A stretch of DNA of 64,000 bases from Candidatus Thioglobus sp. NP1 (lineage in GTDB: Bacteria > Pseudomonadota > Gammaproteobacteria > PS1 > Pseudothioglobaceae): contig NZ_CP023860.1 of the NCBI RefSeq assembly GCF_003326015.1, positions 62,001 through 126,000 of the forward strand. Reading direction: 5' to 3'. The notes beneath the pieces were generated by a model. The model made no database searches, was not told the origin of the DNA, and saw only the letters and a list, made by a program, of their open reading frames with translations. A program made the position numbers and the translations under genes. This document shows, in pieces, positions 36,781 to 46,700 of the stretch; the first letter of the stretch is position 1, and each line of letters starts with the position of its first letter.

Positions 36781-38745
36781 TTGACGTCGATCATAGAAGT
36801 TGCTATTGCAGTACCACTCCATAACACTTTTGATTATTTATGTAATCAAAAAGTCGTTATTGGAGCAAGAGTAAAAGTTCCATTTGGTCAAAAAAAAGTT
36901 ATTGGCATTGTTCTTTCGCATAAAAATAAAAGTAAATTTGAAAAATTACGCTCTGTTGAAGAGGTAATTGATTCAGAGGCTTTGTTATCAGAAAGTGTGC
37001 TGGATTTTTTATTTTGGTCTTCAAACTACTACCATCATCCAATCGGTGAGGTTTTAAGTAATGCAATTCCAAAAAACTTGAGACTTGGAAAACCAGCAGT
37101 TATAAAAAAACTATCTGAAATTAAAAATAGTATTTCTCCAACTATTTTGTCTCTTACGTCTGAGCAAGAAGATGCAGTTGCAGAGATTATTAATTACAAA
37201 GATAGCTTTAATGGCTTTTTACTTCATGGAGTAACAGGGAGTGGCAAAACTGAAGTCTATCTTCGTGTAACTGAAAAATTACTTGAAGAAGGAAAACAGG
37301 TGCTTGTTTTGGTCCCTGAAATTGGACTTACTCCACAAATGATTGACCGCTTTGGAAAAAGAGTTAATGGCAGGGTTGTGGCTGTTCACTCACAACTTAA
37401 TGAAACGCAAAAACAAGATGCTTATTTGATGGCTAAAAGTGGAGAAGCCAAAGTAGTCCTTGGAACTCGTTCTGCTATTTTTACTTCCCTGCCAAATCTC
37501 GGATTGATTATTGTTGATGAGGAACATGATGGCTCATTTAAGCAACAATCAAACTTTCGTTACTCTGCAAGAGATCTCAGCTTTATAAGAGCAAAACTTG
37601 CAAATATTCCTTTAATTTTGGGTACAGCTACACCATCACTGGAGACCTTGAAAAATGTTGCTGATAAAAAACTGACTAAACTTGTATTAAACAATCGACC
37701 AGGAAACGCAATCATGCCTGATGTGAATTTGATTGATATGAGAAGCCAGCCAGTCGAGGCTTTGTCTAACCCTCTTGTTGCCAAGATAAAACATTATCTT
37801 AAAGAAGATAAACAAGTAATGTTATTTATAAATCGTCGTGGTTATGCGCCCATATTTTTCTGCACAGACTGTGGTTGGCGCTCTGAATGCAGCAGCTGTG
37901 ACTCCACACTTGTCTTCCATCGCAACGTCAATCGCCTTAAATGTCATCATTGTGGAATTGAAAAAGTTCCAGAATCATCATGTCCTTCTTGTAAAAATCA
38001 AAACCTAAAAATTCTTGGTTATGGAACAGAAAGACTTGAAGAAAATCTTGAATCATATTTTCCAGATGCTACAGTCATTAGAATTGATAGAGATACGACC
38101 AGACGCAAAAAATCCTTTTCTGCGCATCTGGAAAAAATTAACTCAGGTGCGCCATGTATTATTGTTGGAACTCAGATGCTAGCAAAAGGTCATGACTTTT
38201 CAAATTTAGCATTTGTAGGAGTTCTAGATGTTGATATTGGTTTGATGTCACTTGATTATAGGGCCACTGAACATTTAGCCCAACTATTAGTTCAAGTATC
38301 TGGGAGATGTGGAAGAGGAGATTACAAGGGTGAAGTAAATATTCAAACTCGGTATCCTAATCATCCAATATTTAACTTTATTAGAAGTTCAGAATATCTA
38401 AAATATGCAAATACATTATTACTCGAAAGAGAGGAGGCACAATTACCACCATATGCTCATCAAGCATTACTTTGTGCAAACTCTAAAAATAAAGATGCGC
38501 CTGAAAAATTTTTAAATGAAGTTGTGGCTCTTCTTAATAGTATTGATATTGACTCAGTTGAGATTTGGGGTCCAGTTCCTGGAGTAATAGAAAAAAAATC
38601 TGATTACTATTACTTCAATTTGTATCTTCAATCCAGCAACAGAAATAAGCTTCACCAAATTATTAAAACTTTTTATAAACACTTGGAGAAAATAAAAGTC
38701 AGTTCTTCAGTAAGGTGGTTTATTGACATTGATCCAATTGAATAA
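36781..38745 (+). CDS. priA: Primosomal protein N' (replication restart helicase PriA)
   Basis: PriA recognises stalled forks and reloads the replicative helicase. The 654-aa protein is shorter than the 732 aa of E. coli. The N-terminal DNA-binding segment VPLHNTFDYL, Walker A LLHGVTGSGKTEVYLR, DEEHDGSFKQ (DExH), the zinc clusters CTDCGWRSECSSC and CHHCG/CPSC, and the GTQMLAKGHDF motif are present. The start is a TTG at 36781; no earlier start is available, since the upstream gene diverges. Confidence 0.95.
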   Translation: MTSIIEVAIAVPLHNTFDYLCNQKVVIGARVKVPFGQKKVIGIVLSHKNKSKFEKLRSVEEVIDSEALLSESVLDFLFWSSNYYHHPIGEVLSNAIPKNLRLGKPAVIKKLSEIKNSISPTILSLTSEQEDAVAEIINYKDSFNGFLLHGVTGSGKTEVYLRVTEKLLEEGKQVLVLVPEIGLTPQMIDRFGKRVNGRVVAVHSQLNETQKQDAYLMAKSGEAKVVLGTRSAIFTSLPNLGLIIVDEEHDGSFKQQSNFRYSARDLSFIRAKLANIPLILGTATPSLETLKNVADKKLTKLVLNNRPGNAIMPDVNLIDMRSQPVEALSNPLVAKIKHYLKEDKQVMLFINRRGYAPIFFCTDCGWRSECSSCDSTLVFHRNVNRLKCHHCGIEKVPESSCPSCKNQNLKILGYGTERLEENLESYFPDATVIRIDRDTTRRKKSFSAHLEKINSGAPCIIVGTQMLAKGHDFSNLAFVGVLDVDIGLMSLDYRATEHLAQLLVQVSGRCGRGDYKGEVNIQTRYPNHPIFNFIRSSEYLKYANTLLLEREEAQLPPYAHQALLCANSKNKDAPEKFLNEVVALLNSIDIDSVEIWGPVPGVIEKKSDYYYFNLYLQSSNRNKLHQIIKTFYKHLEKIKVSSSVRWFIDIDPIE

Positions 38746-38753
38746 AATAAGTT

Positions 38754-39989
38754 TTATTGATTAATAACAACCTCTTTCATTGCATAAGTAATCTTAGATA
38801 ATTCCTTATCATTTATTATAAAAGGAGGCATTGTATAAAGTAACTTTCCATAAGGCCTCAGCCAAACACCGCACTTTATAAGCTGCTCTTGGGATATCTG
38901 CATATCTAGTGGCTCTTTTAACTCAACTACTCCTATTGCGCCAATTACTCGGACATCATATACTGACTTTTCATCCTTCAGTGGCTCCAATTCATTAATA
39001 AGTTGGCTTTGAATATCTCCAATTCGTTTTTGCCAATTACTTTTTAAAAGTAATTCAATACTTGCATTCGCTGCAGAACAAGATAATGGGTTAGCCATAA
39101 AAGTAGGTCCATGCATTAGAACACCTACAGTGTCAGAAATCTTTGAATTTGTTATTGCAGCTGCCATAGTCATATAGCCACCTGTAAGTGCTTTACCAAT
39201 ACAAAGAATATCAGGCGAAATATTTGCATGATTGCAGCCAAAAAGCTCACCAGTTCGGCCAAAACCTGTTGCTATTTCATCAACGATTAGAAGGACATCA
39301 AATTTATCACATAGTGATCTAACACCTTTAAGATATTTTGGATCATAGATATTCATGCCTCCTGCACCCTGCACAATTGGCTCAAGAATCATTGCTGCTA
39401 TCTTACTATGACTAGTTTCCAATCTTTTTTCAAAATCAGCAAGAGCTTGAACTGTATTTCCAGTTTTTGGTTGAGTCACAAAATAATTTTTAGCTAAAAC
39501 ACTATTAAATAAATGATGCATTCCTTTTTTTGGATCACAAACACTCATTGCCCCAAAAGTATCTCCATGGTATCCACCTCTAGGAGTTATAAAATGTGTT
39601 TTATTCTTTTGCCCATTATTTTGCCAATACTGTAAGGCCATTTTCAGAGAAACTTCTACTGATACAGATCCAGAATCTGCAAAAAAAACCTTATCGAGGC
39701 CTTGTGGTGTTATTTTGATAAGTTTTTCACAAAGCTCAATTGCAGGCTGATGAGTCAAACCACCAAACATAACATGTGAGACCGAATCTATTTGTTTTTT
39801 CATTGCATTATTTATGAAAGAATTATTGTAGCCATGAATCATTGACCACCATGAACTCATTCCATCGATAACACGATTTCCATTTTTTAGGCTAAGATAG
39901 ACTCCATCTGCAGACTCAACATGATATGTTGGAACTTTATTTGGAATTTTAGCGTATGGATGCCAAATATGATTTTTATCAATATTCAT
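38754..39989 (-). CDS. bioA: Adenosylmethionine-8-amino-7-oxononanoate aminotransferase
   Basis: BioA makes 7,8-diaminononanoate in biotin synthesis, using S-adenosylmethionine as amino donor. The N-terminus (HIWHPYAKI, then DGMSSWWSMIHGYNN) is diagnostic, with the PLP lysine in CIGKALTGGYMTMAA. Length is 411 aa. It shares one base with the preceding gph gene (stop-start overlap) on the minus strand. No other bio genes are in the window. Confidence 0.95.
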   Translation of the reverse strand: MNIDKNHIWHPYAKIPNKVPTYHVESADGVYLSLKNGNRVIDGMSSWWSMIHGYNNSFINNAMKKQIDSVSHVMFGGLTHQPAIELCEKLIKITPQGLDKVFFADSGSVSVEVSLKMALQYWQNNGQKNKTHFITPRGGYHGDTFGAMSVCDPKKGMHHLFNSVLAKNYFVTQPKTGNTVQALADFEKRLETSHSKIAAMILEPIVQGAGGMNIYDPKYLKGVRSLCDKFDVLLIVDEIATGFGRTGELFGCNHANISPDILCIGKALTGGYMTMAAAITNSKISDTVGVLMHGPTFMANPLSCSAANASIELLLKSNWQKRIGDIQSQLINELEPLKDEKSVYDVRVIGAIGVVELKEPLDMQISQEQLIKCGVWLRPYGKLLYTMPPFIINDKELSKITYAMKEVVINQ

Positions 39990-40657
39990 TATAAATGTTC
40001 TTTAAGTTGGTCCATTGAATCAATAACTAAATCAGGGTTCTCGTCTTCAATATTATTTCCATGATTATAGCCGTATGACATGCAGATTATATCAAAACCA
40101 GCAGCTCTAGCAGCTCTCACATCGCTGACTGAATCCCCCAACATGAGGCACTCATTTGGTTGCATGTTAAAAAAATTAGCACCATGCAAAAGTGGCAATG
40201 GATCAGGCTTTTTCTTATCCAAAGTATCGCCAGATATTATTAATCTAAAATCATGATAAATACCCATCTTTTTTAAAAGTGGATTTGTAAATTGTTCTGC
40301 TTTATTAGTTACACAGCCCAATAAATAGCCTTTTGATTTTAGATAATCCAAGCCCTCCTTGACACCATCATAAAGACCTGATCTAATTGCAGAGTTATCA
40401 GAATATAGCTTTAAAAAAATTGGATAAGCTACTTCATAAACTTTTGAAATAGATTCCTTATCAAGCTTATCAATCAAAGCACGTTGAATAAGCTTTGGAA
40501 TACCATTACCAACCCAATTCCTAACCCTCTCTTCACCACAAAGCTGCAAACCTAGCTCTATCATCATTTGATCAACACAAAAAGCAAGATCTGGAACACT
40601 ATCTACAAGCGTCCCATCAACATCAATCATTATTAATTTTGGATCAAATATTTTCAT
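39989..40657 (-). CDS. gph: Phosphoglycolate phosphatase-like HAD phosphatase
   Basis: A 222-aa HAD phosphatase with a complete motif I (MIDVDGTLVDSVPDL), motif II (CVTNKAEQF), motif III lysine (KKKPDPLPLL) and motif IV (MLGDSVSDVRAA). The cap and overall sequence match Gph, which removes 2-phosphoglycolate. If the organism fixes CO2 by RuBisCO it would serve photorespiratory salvage, but it also repairs DNA-derived phosphoglycolate. It is translationally coupled to bioA. Confidence 0.9.
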   Translation of the reverse strand: MKIFDPKLIMIDVDGTLVDSVPDLAFCVDQMMIELGLQLCGEERVRNWVGNGIPKLIQRALIDKLDKESISKVYEVAYPIFLKLYSDNSAIRSGLYDGVKEGLDYLKSKGYLLGCVTNKAEQFTNPLLKKMGIYHDFRLIISGDTLDKKKPDPLPLLHGANFFNMQPNECLMLGDSVSDVRAARAAGFDIICMSYGYNHGNNIEDENPDLVIDSMDQLKEHL

Positions 40658-40722
40658 TAATGCTCTTTATTTATATCAATTTCGGTAGAATTAAGATCAG
40701 CATAACTTGAGAGATATTTTAT

Positions 40723-41553
40723 ATGGAAAACAAATCAATCATTGGATTTATTGGTGCAGGGAATATGGCTTATGCACTTATTAAAGGCCTTTTAGATAAT
40801 GGTTTTGATGCAGAATGTATTAATATAAGTGATCCAAATGAAGAACTTCTAAATGAACGTCAATCTGAGTTGAAAGTTAGAACCTTTTCTAATAATATGG
40901 CCTTATTAAGCAGCAGTGATATTATCATTTTTGCTGTAAAGCCTCAAAAGCTATCAAGTGTTTGTCTTGAATTAAAAGAAAATGTTAAGTCTAATCATCT
41001 CTTTGTATCAATAGTTGCTGGTATTAAGGGAAGTGATATTAATCGCTGGTTAGGTGGTAGTTTTTCTCTTGTTAGAACTATGCCAAATACTCCAGCACTT
41101 TTTCAACACGGTGTTACAGGGCTTTTTGCTAATGAGCTTGTAAATAACGAACAAAAAATATTAGTGACATCGATTCTCTCATCCGTGGGTGAGTGTTTTT
41201 GGGTCAACGATGAAAAATTAATAGATGCAATAACCGCTATTTCAGGGAGTGGTCCTGCATATTTTTTCCTACTTATTCAATCTATGTCTCAAGCAGCTAT
41301 GGCACTTGGTTTAGATGAAAAAACTGCGAATTCCCTTAGCATACAAACTAGCTATGGCGCTAGTTTAATGGCAAGTAAAAGTGGTAAGGATGCAAAAACT
41401 CTTCGTGCTGAAGTTACATCACCTAATGGTACTACCCAGGCAGCTATTGAAAGCTTTCAAGATCAAAACTTTGAAGGTATTGTCGCTAGTGCAACCCGGG
41501 CTGCTTATGATAGAGCACGTGAGCTGAGCAATGAACTAGGTGAAATTGAATAA
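40723..41553 (+). CDS. proC: Pyrroline-5-carboxylate reductase
   Basis: ProC makes proline from pyrroline-5-carboxylate with NAD(P)H. The 276-aa protein starts GFIGAGNMAYALI (nucleotide motif), and has the PNTPALFQHGVTGLFAN segment, AISGSGPAYFFLLIQS and the C-terminal EVTSPNGTTQAAI signature. It is the canonical proC; a more divergent ProC-like gene occurs at 57910. Confidence 0.95.
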   Translation: MENKSIIGFIGAGNMAYALIKGLLDNGFDAECINISDPNEELLNERQSELKVRTFSNNMALLSSSDIIIFAVKPQKLSSVCLELKENVKSNHLFVSIVAGIKGSDINRWLGGSFSLVRTMPNTPALFQHGVTGLFANELVNNEQKILVTSILSSVGECFWVNDEKLIDAITAISGSGPAYFFLLIQSMSQAAMALGLDEKTANSLSIQTSYGASLMASKSGKDAKTLRAEVTSPNGTTQAAIESFQDQNFEGIVASATRAAYDRARELSNELGEIE

Positions 41554-41590
41554 AAGCAGTAATTTAATAATAAATTGATTGCTTTTAATT
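41552..41590. terminator. Bidirectional terminator between proC and rsmE
   Basis: AAAAGCA and TTGCTTTT, with the neighbouring AATTTA/TAAATT, pair across a short AT loop to give an interrupted stem flanked by A and T runs. It lies at the convergent ends of the two genes and could serve both directions. Confidence 0.6.
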
Positions 41591-42307
41591 TTAACTACCC
41601 CATAAAAGTTGCATATTAGCTATTGCTACAAGCGATGCTGTTTCCGTCCTCAATACTCTTTTACCAAGTAAAAGTTGTTTATAACCAGCATTAGTAGAAT
41701 CAATAATTTCTAAGTCAGTCAAGCCACCCTCTGGTCCAATAAGAATTGTTGCTTTTGATTCTTTTTTCATTTGAGTAAGACTTGCAGTAGCTTTATGATC
41801 GAGAACAAAGCCATTTTGATTAGGTATATCTAATAATTCTTTAAGTGTTTTTGGTAGTGTAATGTTAACTAATACTGAACGACCTGATTGCTCACAAGCA
41901 TGGTTTGCTATCTTCTGCCAGTGATTAATTTTTTTTTGAATCTTATCTGGCTTTAGTCTAACAACACATCGCTCCATCTGCATAGGAATAATATTAGTGA
42001 CGCCAAGTTCTATAGCTTTTTGAATTAAAAAATCCATCTTTTCACCCTTAGCAATTCCTTGTGCAAGAGTTAATTCTAACTTAGATTCATTATCGTTTTT
42101 TTGTTCTGAAATGATTTCAAGATGGGTCATTTTTTTTGAATCAAGGACTTTTGCAATGTAATCAACTCCATTACCATTAAATAAAATAATATCCTTACCA
42201 ATTGGGAATCTAAGCACCTTACTAAGATGATGGTCATTATCTTTATTAAGTTCCACCTTATCACCGACATTGAAGATAGTATTTTGATAAAGTCGTATCT
42301 TTTTCAT
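41591..42307 (-). CDS. rsmE: 16S rRNA (uracil1498-N3)-methyltransferase
   Basis: RsmE methylates U1498 of 16S rRNA. The SPOUT methyltransferase knot shows as LIGPEGGLTDLEI and LGKRVLRTETA near the C-terminus, and the N-terminal PUA-like segment reads HHLSKVLRFPIGK. I chose the ATG at 42307 (MKKIRLYQ), giving 238 aa, because this matches the family start; the longer frame from 42340 adds 11 residues. It diverges from pepP. Confidence 0.93.
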   Translation of the reverse strand: MKKIRLYQNTIFNVGDKVELNKDNDHHLSKVLRFPIGKDIILFNGNGVDYIAKVLDSKKMTHLEIISEQKNDNESKLELTLAQGIAKGEKMDFLIQKAIELGVTNIIPMQMERCVVRLKPDKIQKKINHWQKIANHACEQSGRSVLVNITLPKTLKELLDIPNQNGFVLDHKATASLTQMKKESKATILIGPEGGLTDLEIIDSTNAGYKQLLLGKRVLRTETASLVAIANMQLLWGS

Positions 42308-42354
42308 GGTATCGTTTTTGTAATTAGCCAACAAAGACAAAAAGCCTTAAGAAA

Positions 42355-43602
42355 ATGATACATCAAAATAGAAGAAAAGAGTTATTAAGCAAATTAGATG
42401 ACAATGCAGTTGTTATTGTTAGCACAAATAGTGAGCAAAAAAGAAACAGTGATGTTAATTATCCTTTTCGACCAGATAGTAGCTTTTGGTATTTAACAGG
42501 CTTTATAGAGCCTGATGCCATAGCTGTTTTTTCCAAAAATAATTACACTATATTCTTAAAACCGAAAGACATAACTAAAGAAATTTGGAATGGGCTTAGA
42601 CTTGGAGTTGAAATGGCCCCTAAAACCTTATTGGCTAATAATGCTTATGATATTGATACTTTTTTAGATAAAATTGAATCACTCCTTACTTCAGAATCAT
42701 CCTTATATTTTGATGCTCCAGGGAATATTGGCTGGAAAGACGTATCAAGTACAAATAAGCTGAATCAGTCAATCGCATTAAAATTTAGAAATAGAACTCA
42801 ACTCTTAGATCCATATTTATCTGAAATGCGACTCATAAAAGACTCTACTGAAATTCAACATATGCAAACTGCTGCTGACTTGGCTTCAAAGGCTCATATG
42901 CAAGCAATGATAAGGACAAGGCCAGGGCTTTATGAATACCATATTACTGCTGAATTTGATACATTATTTCGAAAAGAAGACTCAGAACACTCATATCCAC
43001 CAATTGTAGCTGGTGGAGAAAATGCATGCATCCTCCATTACAATGAAAATAATAAATTACTAAATGATGGGGAGCTTCTTCTGATTGATGCAGGCTGTGA
43101 AATATTAGGTTATGCATCAGATATTACAAGAACATTTCCAATTAATGGAAAATTTAGTGAGCCGCAAAAAGAAATATATGAAATTGTTTTAAAAGCTCAA
43201 AAATCTGCAATTGCCTCTATTGTTCCTGGTGAAGCAGTTAATAAACCTCATGAAGTTGCATGTGATGTTATTACACAAGGACTTATTAAACTAGGAATAA
43301 TGGATGATGCTTCTAGCTTAAGAGATTTTTATATGCATGGAACCGGCCATTGGCTTGGTTTGGATGTTCATGATGTTGGTACCAAAGAAATTAATAACAC
43401 TATTCGAAAATTTAAAGTAGGGATGGTAACTACTGTTGAGCCAGGTATATATATTCGTAAAAGTGATAAAGTTGATTCAAAATACTGGAATATCGGTATT
43501 AGGATCGAAGATGATGTCTTAGTTACTGAAGATGGACACCATATTCTCTCTAAAGCAGCCATTAAAGAGCTAGAAGATATTGAACAATTAATGAGTCAAT
43601 AA
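42355..43602 (+). CDS. pepP: Xaa-Pro aminopeptidase (PepP type)
   Basis: This metallopeptidase removes N-terminal residues preceding proline. The 415-aa protein has an N-terminal creatinase-like domain and a C-terminal pita-bread domain. Metal ligands are visible in LLIDAGCEILGYASDITRTF, HGTGHWLGLDVHDVG and VTTVEPGIYIR, with RIEDDVLVTEDG at the end. It is followed by trpD 5 bases later. Confidence 0.94.
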   Translation: MIHQNRRKELLSKLDDNAVVIVSTNSEQKRNSDVNYPFRPDSSFWYLTGFIEPDAIAVFSKNNYTIFLKPKDITKEIWNGLRLGVEMAPKTLLANNAYDIDTFLDKIESLLTSESSLYFDAPGNIGWKDVSSTNKLNQSIALKFRNRTQLLDPYLSEMRLIKDSTEIQHMQTAADLASKAHMQAMIRTRPGLYEYHITAEFDTLFRKEDSEHSYPPIVAGGENACILHYNENNKLLNDGELLLIDAGCEILGYASDITRTFPINGKFSEPQKEIYEIVLKAQKSAIASIVPGEAVNKPHEVACDVITQGLIKLGIMDDASSLRDFYMHGTGHWLGLDVHDVGTKEINNTIRKFKVGMVTTVEPGIYIRKSDKVDSKYWNIGIRIEDDVLVTEDGHHILSKAAIKELEDIEQLMSQ

Positions 43603-43607
43603 TAACT

Positions 43608-44633
43608 ATGGATATAAATCAAGCCATCAAAGCAGTAGTTGCTAGAGAAAATTTAAATGAACATGATATGCATGATGTCATGAATAGCATTATGACTGGT
43701 CAAACAACAGATGCACAGATTGGTGCCTTCCTAGTTGGGCTTTCCATGAAAGGGGAGACCATTGAAGAAATTACAGCAAGTGCTAAAGTTATGCGTTCAC
43801 TAGCAAAATCTGTACAAATCAAGAGTGATAAGTATCTTGTTGATACTTGTGGAACTGGAGGAGATGGCCTAGGACTTTTTAATATTTCAACAGCCTCTGC
43901 TTTTGTTGTTGCAGCTGCTGGAGCTAAGGTTGCCAAACATGGTAACCGCTCGATCTCTTCAAAATCTGGAAGTGCAGATGTTTTAGAGTCAGCAGGAATT
44001 AATCTTGATTTAAATCCAGAATTTATTAGTAAATGTATAGAAGATATTGGTGTTGGCTTTATGTTTGCTCCAGCTCACCATAGTGCCATGAAGCATGCTA
44101 TTGGACCAAGAAAAGAACTAGCAATCAGAACAATATTTAATGTCTTAGGGCCACTAACTAACCCTGCTAAAGCCCCCAATCAGGTAATGGGAGTTTATGA
44201 AAAGAAATTAATTGAACCTATCGCCTATACGCTCAAAGGACTTGGATCTCGGCATGTAATGGTAGTTCATTCAGCAGATGGTCTTGATGAATTTTCAATT
44301 GCTGATGAAACTTTTGTTGCTGAATTAAAAGATGGACAGATCTCTACATATTCTTTACATCCTGAACAGTTTGGCCTAAGATTAGGTGATCTTAATGAAA
44401 TTAGTGCTGATAATTCTGATGAATCACTTAAACTTATTTATGAAGCGTTTTCTGGAACAAATAAAACTGCAATGAATATTGTTGCTTTTAATGCAGGAGC
44501 TGCAATTTATGTCAGTGGATTAACCTCATCCCTTCAAAATGGAATTGATAAAGCAAAAGAGATATTAGCTGATGGAAGTGCAAGCCAAAAACTTAAAGAG
44601 TATATTAAAATTAGCAATAGTTATAAACTATGA
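43608..44633 (+). CDS. trpD: Anthranilate phosphoribosyltransferase
   Basis: TrpD joins anthranilate and PRPP in tryptophan synthesis. The 341-aa protein shows [37 protein letters not shown] and [15 protein letters not shown], all typical of the family. The stop overlaps orn by 4 bases (ATGA). No other trp genes are adjacent, so the pathway is dispersed in this genome. Confidence 0.96.
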   Translation: MDINQAIKAVVARENLNEHDMHDVMNSIMTGQTTDAQIGAFLVGLSMKGETIEEITASAKVMRSLAKSVQIKSDKYLVDTCGTGGDGLGLFNISTASAFVVAAAGAKVAKHGNRSISSKSGSADVLESAGINLDLNPEFISKCIEDIGVGFMFAPAHHSAMKHAIGPRKELAIRTIFNVLGPLTNPAKAPNQVMGVYEKKLIEPIAYTLKGLGSRHVMVVHSADGLDEFSIADETFVAELKDGQISTYSLHPEQFGLRLGDLNEISADNSDESLKLIYEAFSGTNKTAMNIVAFNAGAAIYVSGLTSSLQNGIDKAKEILADGSASQKLKEYIKISNSYKL

Positions 44634-45172
44634 ATAAAAAAACAAACCTTATCTGGATTGACCTTGAGATGACAGGATTAAGCCCAGAAAATGATGTGAT
44701 CATTGAGATTGCTACAGTTGTAACTGATGCAGATCTTAATGTTATAGATGAAGGACCCTCTCTTGCAATACATCAAGATAATAATTATCTCGATAGCATG
44801 GATGAATGGAATACCAATCAACATAATCATTCTGGATTAGTTCAAAGAGTTCAAGAAAGTAAAATTTCTACTTCTGAGGCAGAACAACAAACCATTGATT
44901 TTCTCAATAAATATGTTGACTATGGTGTCTCACCAATGTGTGGAAACTCAATTTGCCAAGACAGAAGGTTTTTAGCTAATTATATGCCTGACCTTGAAAA
45001 ATTTTTCCATTACCGTCATATTGATGTCTCAACACTTAAAGAACTAGCAGTGCGTTGGAATCCAGATATTATTTCTACAACGTATAAAAAGTCTCAACAC
45101 CTTGCTCTTTCTGATATCTACGACTCTATTGACGAGCTAAAACATTACAGAGAACACTTTATTAAATTATAA
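44630..45172 (+). CDS. orn: Oligoribonuclease
   Basis: Orn degrades very short RNAs to nucleotides, ending mRNA decay and clearing linear di-GMP. The DEDD exonuclease motifs are [14 protein letters not shown] near the start, the Exo II region [16 protein letters not shown], and [14 protein letters not shown] near the C-terminus. The 180-aa length is normal. It overlaps trpD and is followed one base later by ispE. Confidence 0.96.
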   Translation: MNKKTNLIWIDLEMTGLSPENDVIIEIATVVTDADLNVIDEGPSLAIHQDNNYLDSMDEWNTNQHNHSGLVQRVQESKISTSEAEQQTIDFLNKYVDYGVSPMCGNSICQDRRFLANYMPDLEKFFHYRHIDVSTLKELAVRWNPDIISTTYKKSQHLALSDIYDSIDELKHYREHFIKL

Positions 45173-45173
45173 A

Positions 45174-46001
45174 GTGACTTATTTATCCCTAGCTAAAATT
45201 AATCTTTTTTTACATGTCGTTTCTAAAAGAAATGATGGTTATCATAATCTTCAAACTATTTTTCAGCTTTTAAATTATGGTGATGAAATGGAATTTAAAT
45301 CTAGAGAAGATGGATTAGTTAATCGTAATTATAGTAATAAAGCTATCCCTTCAAATAAAGATCTAGTCCTTAAGAGTGCCTATCTATTAAAAGAGCTAAG
45401 TGGAACAAAAAAAGGGGTCGATATAAGTTTAATAAAAAAAATTCCAATTGGTGGAGGTCTTGGTGGAGGAAGCTCCAATGCTGCAACAACTTTAATTGCT
45501 CTAAATAAATTATGGAAACTTAATTATTCAAAAGAAAAGCTCACTGAAATAGGAAAAACTTTAGGCTCAGATGTGCCAGTTTTTTTAAGTGGAAAGACTT
45601 CTTGGGCAGAGGGCACTGGTGAACTGTTGATACCAATTACCCTACCCAAATACTTTTATTTAGTGGTATCAATTAATAAACAAATCTCAACTCAAGAAGT
45701 TTTCACCCACAAAGCATTGACAATGTCTCCTGTACAAAGGAAAATGACAGACTTTTCAGATGTCTCTAACCTTCATAACGACTGTTTAGATGCTGCGATA
45801 GACATAGAGGGAGAGATAGAGTTTGCTTTACTCTATCTAGACAGAACTGCCAATCATCTTGGTTTAGCAAGAATGACAGGTACTGGATGTTGTGTCTTCG
45901 TAGCTTTTGAAAAAGAAAAAGATGCGTTAAAAGCTAAGCAAGAGTTACCGTCAAAATGGACTGGTTTTGTCGCTCAAGCGATTAATAAATCACCATTATA
46001 A
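45174..46001 (+). CDS. ispE: 4-diphosphocytidyl-2-C-methyl-D-erythritol kinase
   Basis: IspE phosphorylates CDP-methylerythritol in the MEP route to isoprenoids. The GHMP-kinase motif PIGGGLGGGSSNAATT is clear, with the N-terminal SLAKINLFLHVVSKRNDGYH segment and LGSDVPVFLSG. The start is a GTG at 45174, one base after the orn stop. Length is 275 aa. tRNA-Gln follows at once, as ispE-tRNA-prs order is common in gammaproteobacteria. Confidence 0.95.
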   Translation: MTYLSLAKINLFLHVVSKRNDGYHNLQTIFQLLNYGDEMEFKSREDGLVNRNYSNKAIPSNKDLVLKSAYLLKELSGTKKGVDISLIKKIPIGGGLGGGSSNAATTLIALNKLWKLNYSKEKLTEIGKTLGSDVPVFLSGKTSWAEGTGELLIPITLPKYFYLVVSINKQISTQEVFTHKALTMSPVQRKMTDFSDVSNLHNDCLDAAIDIEGEIEFALLYLDRTANHLGLARMTGTGCCVFVAFEKEKDALKAKQELPSKWTGFVAQAINKSPL

Positions 46002-46004
46002 AAT

Positions 46005-46079
46005 TGGGATGTCGCCAAGTGGTAAGGCAACGGGTTTTGATCCCGTCATTCGCAGGTTCGAATCCTGCCATCCCAGCCA
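46005..46079 (+). tRNA. tRNA-Gln (anticodon TTG)
   Basis: The acceptor stem TGGGATG pairs with CATCCCA, followed by G and an encoded CCA. The anticodon arm ACGGG-TTTTGAT-CCCGT places TTG at the anticodon, and the T-arm carries GGTTCGAATCC. The gene is 75 nt. It lies between ispE and the peroxidase gene. Confidence 0.96.
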
Positions 46080-46126
46080 AATTTTAATTTTATAAAGATT
46101 TATTTAAATGTTATCGGAGACATATA

Positions 46127-46606
46127 ATGAATGAAGATTTTTATCAGTTTAGCTATAAGCAAATTAATGGTGAAGAAGTATCTTTAAATGAATTTAAAGG
46201 TAAAGTCATCTTAATTGTCAACACTGCAAGTAATTGCGGCCTAACTTACCACTACACTGGTCTTGAAAAGCTTTATAAAGAATATAAGGATAGAGGACTT
46301 ATTATAATAGGCTTTCCTTGTAATCAATTTGGCAAACAGGAGCCAGGTACTTCAGAAGAAATACAAGATTTTTGTGACAGCAACTATAAGGTCACATTCC
46401 CTTTATCAGAAAAAATTGAAGTCAATGGAAATGGCGCTCATCCTTTGTATAAGTATTTAAAAAAAGAACTGAAAGGCAAGCTTAATGATAGCGTCAAATG
46501 GAATTTTACTAAATTTTTAATTAATAAGAATGGTGAGCCATCTCAACGCTTTAGTTCAACTGTTGAACCTGAAGATATAAAGCCTTTTATTGATAATCTT
46601 ATTTAG
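46127..46606 (+). CDS. Glutathione peroxidase family protein
   Basis: The 159-aa protein is a thiol peroxidase of the glutathione peroxidase fold. The peroxidatic cysteine is in NTASNCGLTYHY (no selenocysteine), the glutamine in GFPCNQFGKQEPG and the tryptophan in VKWNFTKFL complete the catalytic set. The cysteine in the FPCNQ segment could act as resolving residue, as in thioredoxin-dependent members. No signal peptide is seen. A terminator-like hairpin follows. Confidence 0.93.
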   Translation: MNEDFYQFSYKQINGEEVSLNEFKGKVILIVNTASNCGLTYHYTGLEKLYKEYKDRGLIIIGFPCNQFGKQEPGTSEEIQDFCDSNYKVTFPLSEKIEVNGNGAHPLYKYLKKELKGKLNDSVKWNFTKFLINKNGEPSQRFSSTVEPEDIKPFIDNLI

Positions 46607-46639
46607 TTCGATCATTTAATTTCTAATTATCTCGAACTA
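46604..46639 (+). terminator. Hairpin after the glutathione peroxidase gene
   Basis: TAGTTCGA (46604-46611) and TCGAACTA (46632-46639) are perfect 8-base complements with a 20-base AT loop. The stem includes the stop codon and is followed by TTATATTT rather than a solid T run, so termination is plausible but weak. Confidence 0.4.
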
Positions 46640-46700
46640 TTATATTTAAATAGATAATTTCTTTGTATAATTAGTACATACATCAATGAGACCAAAATAG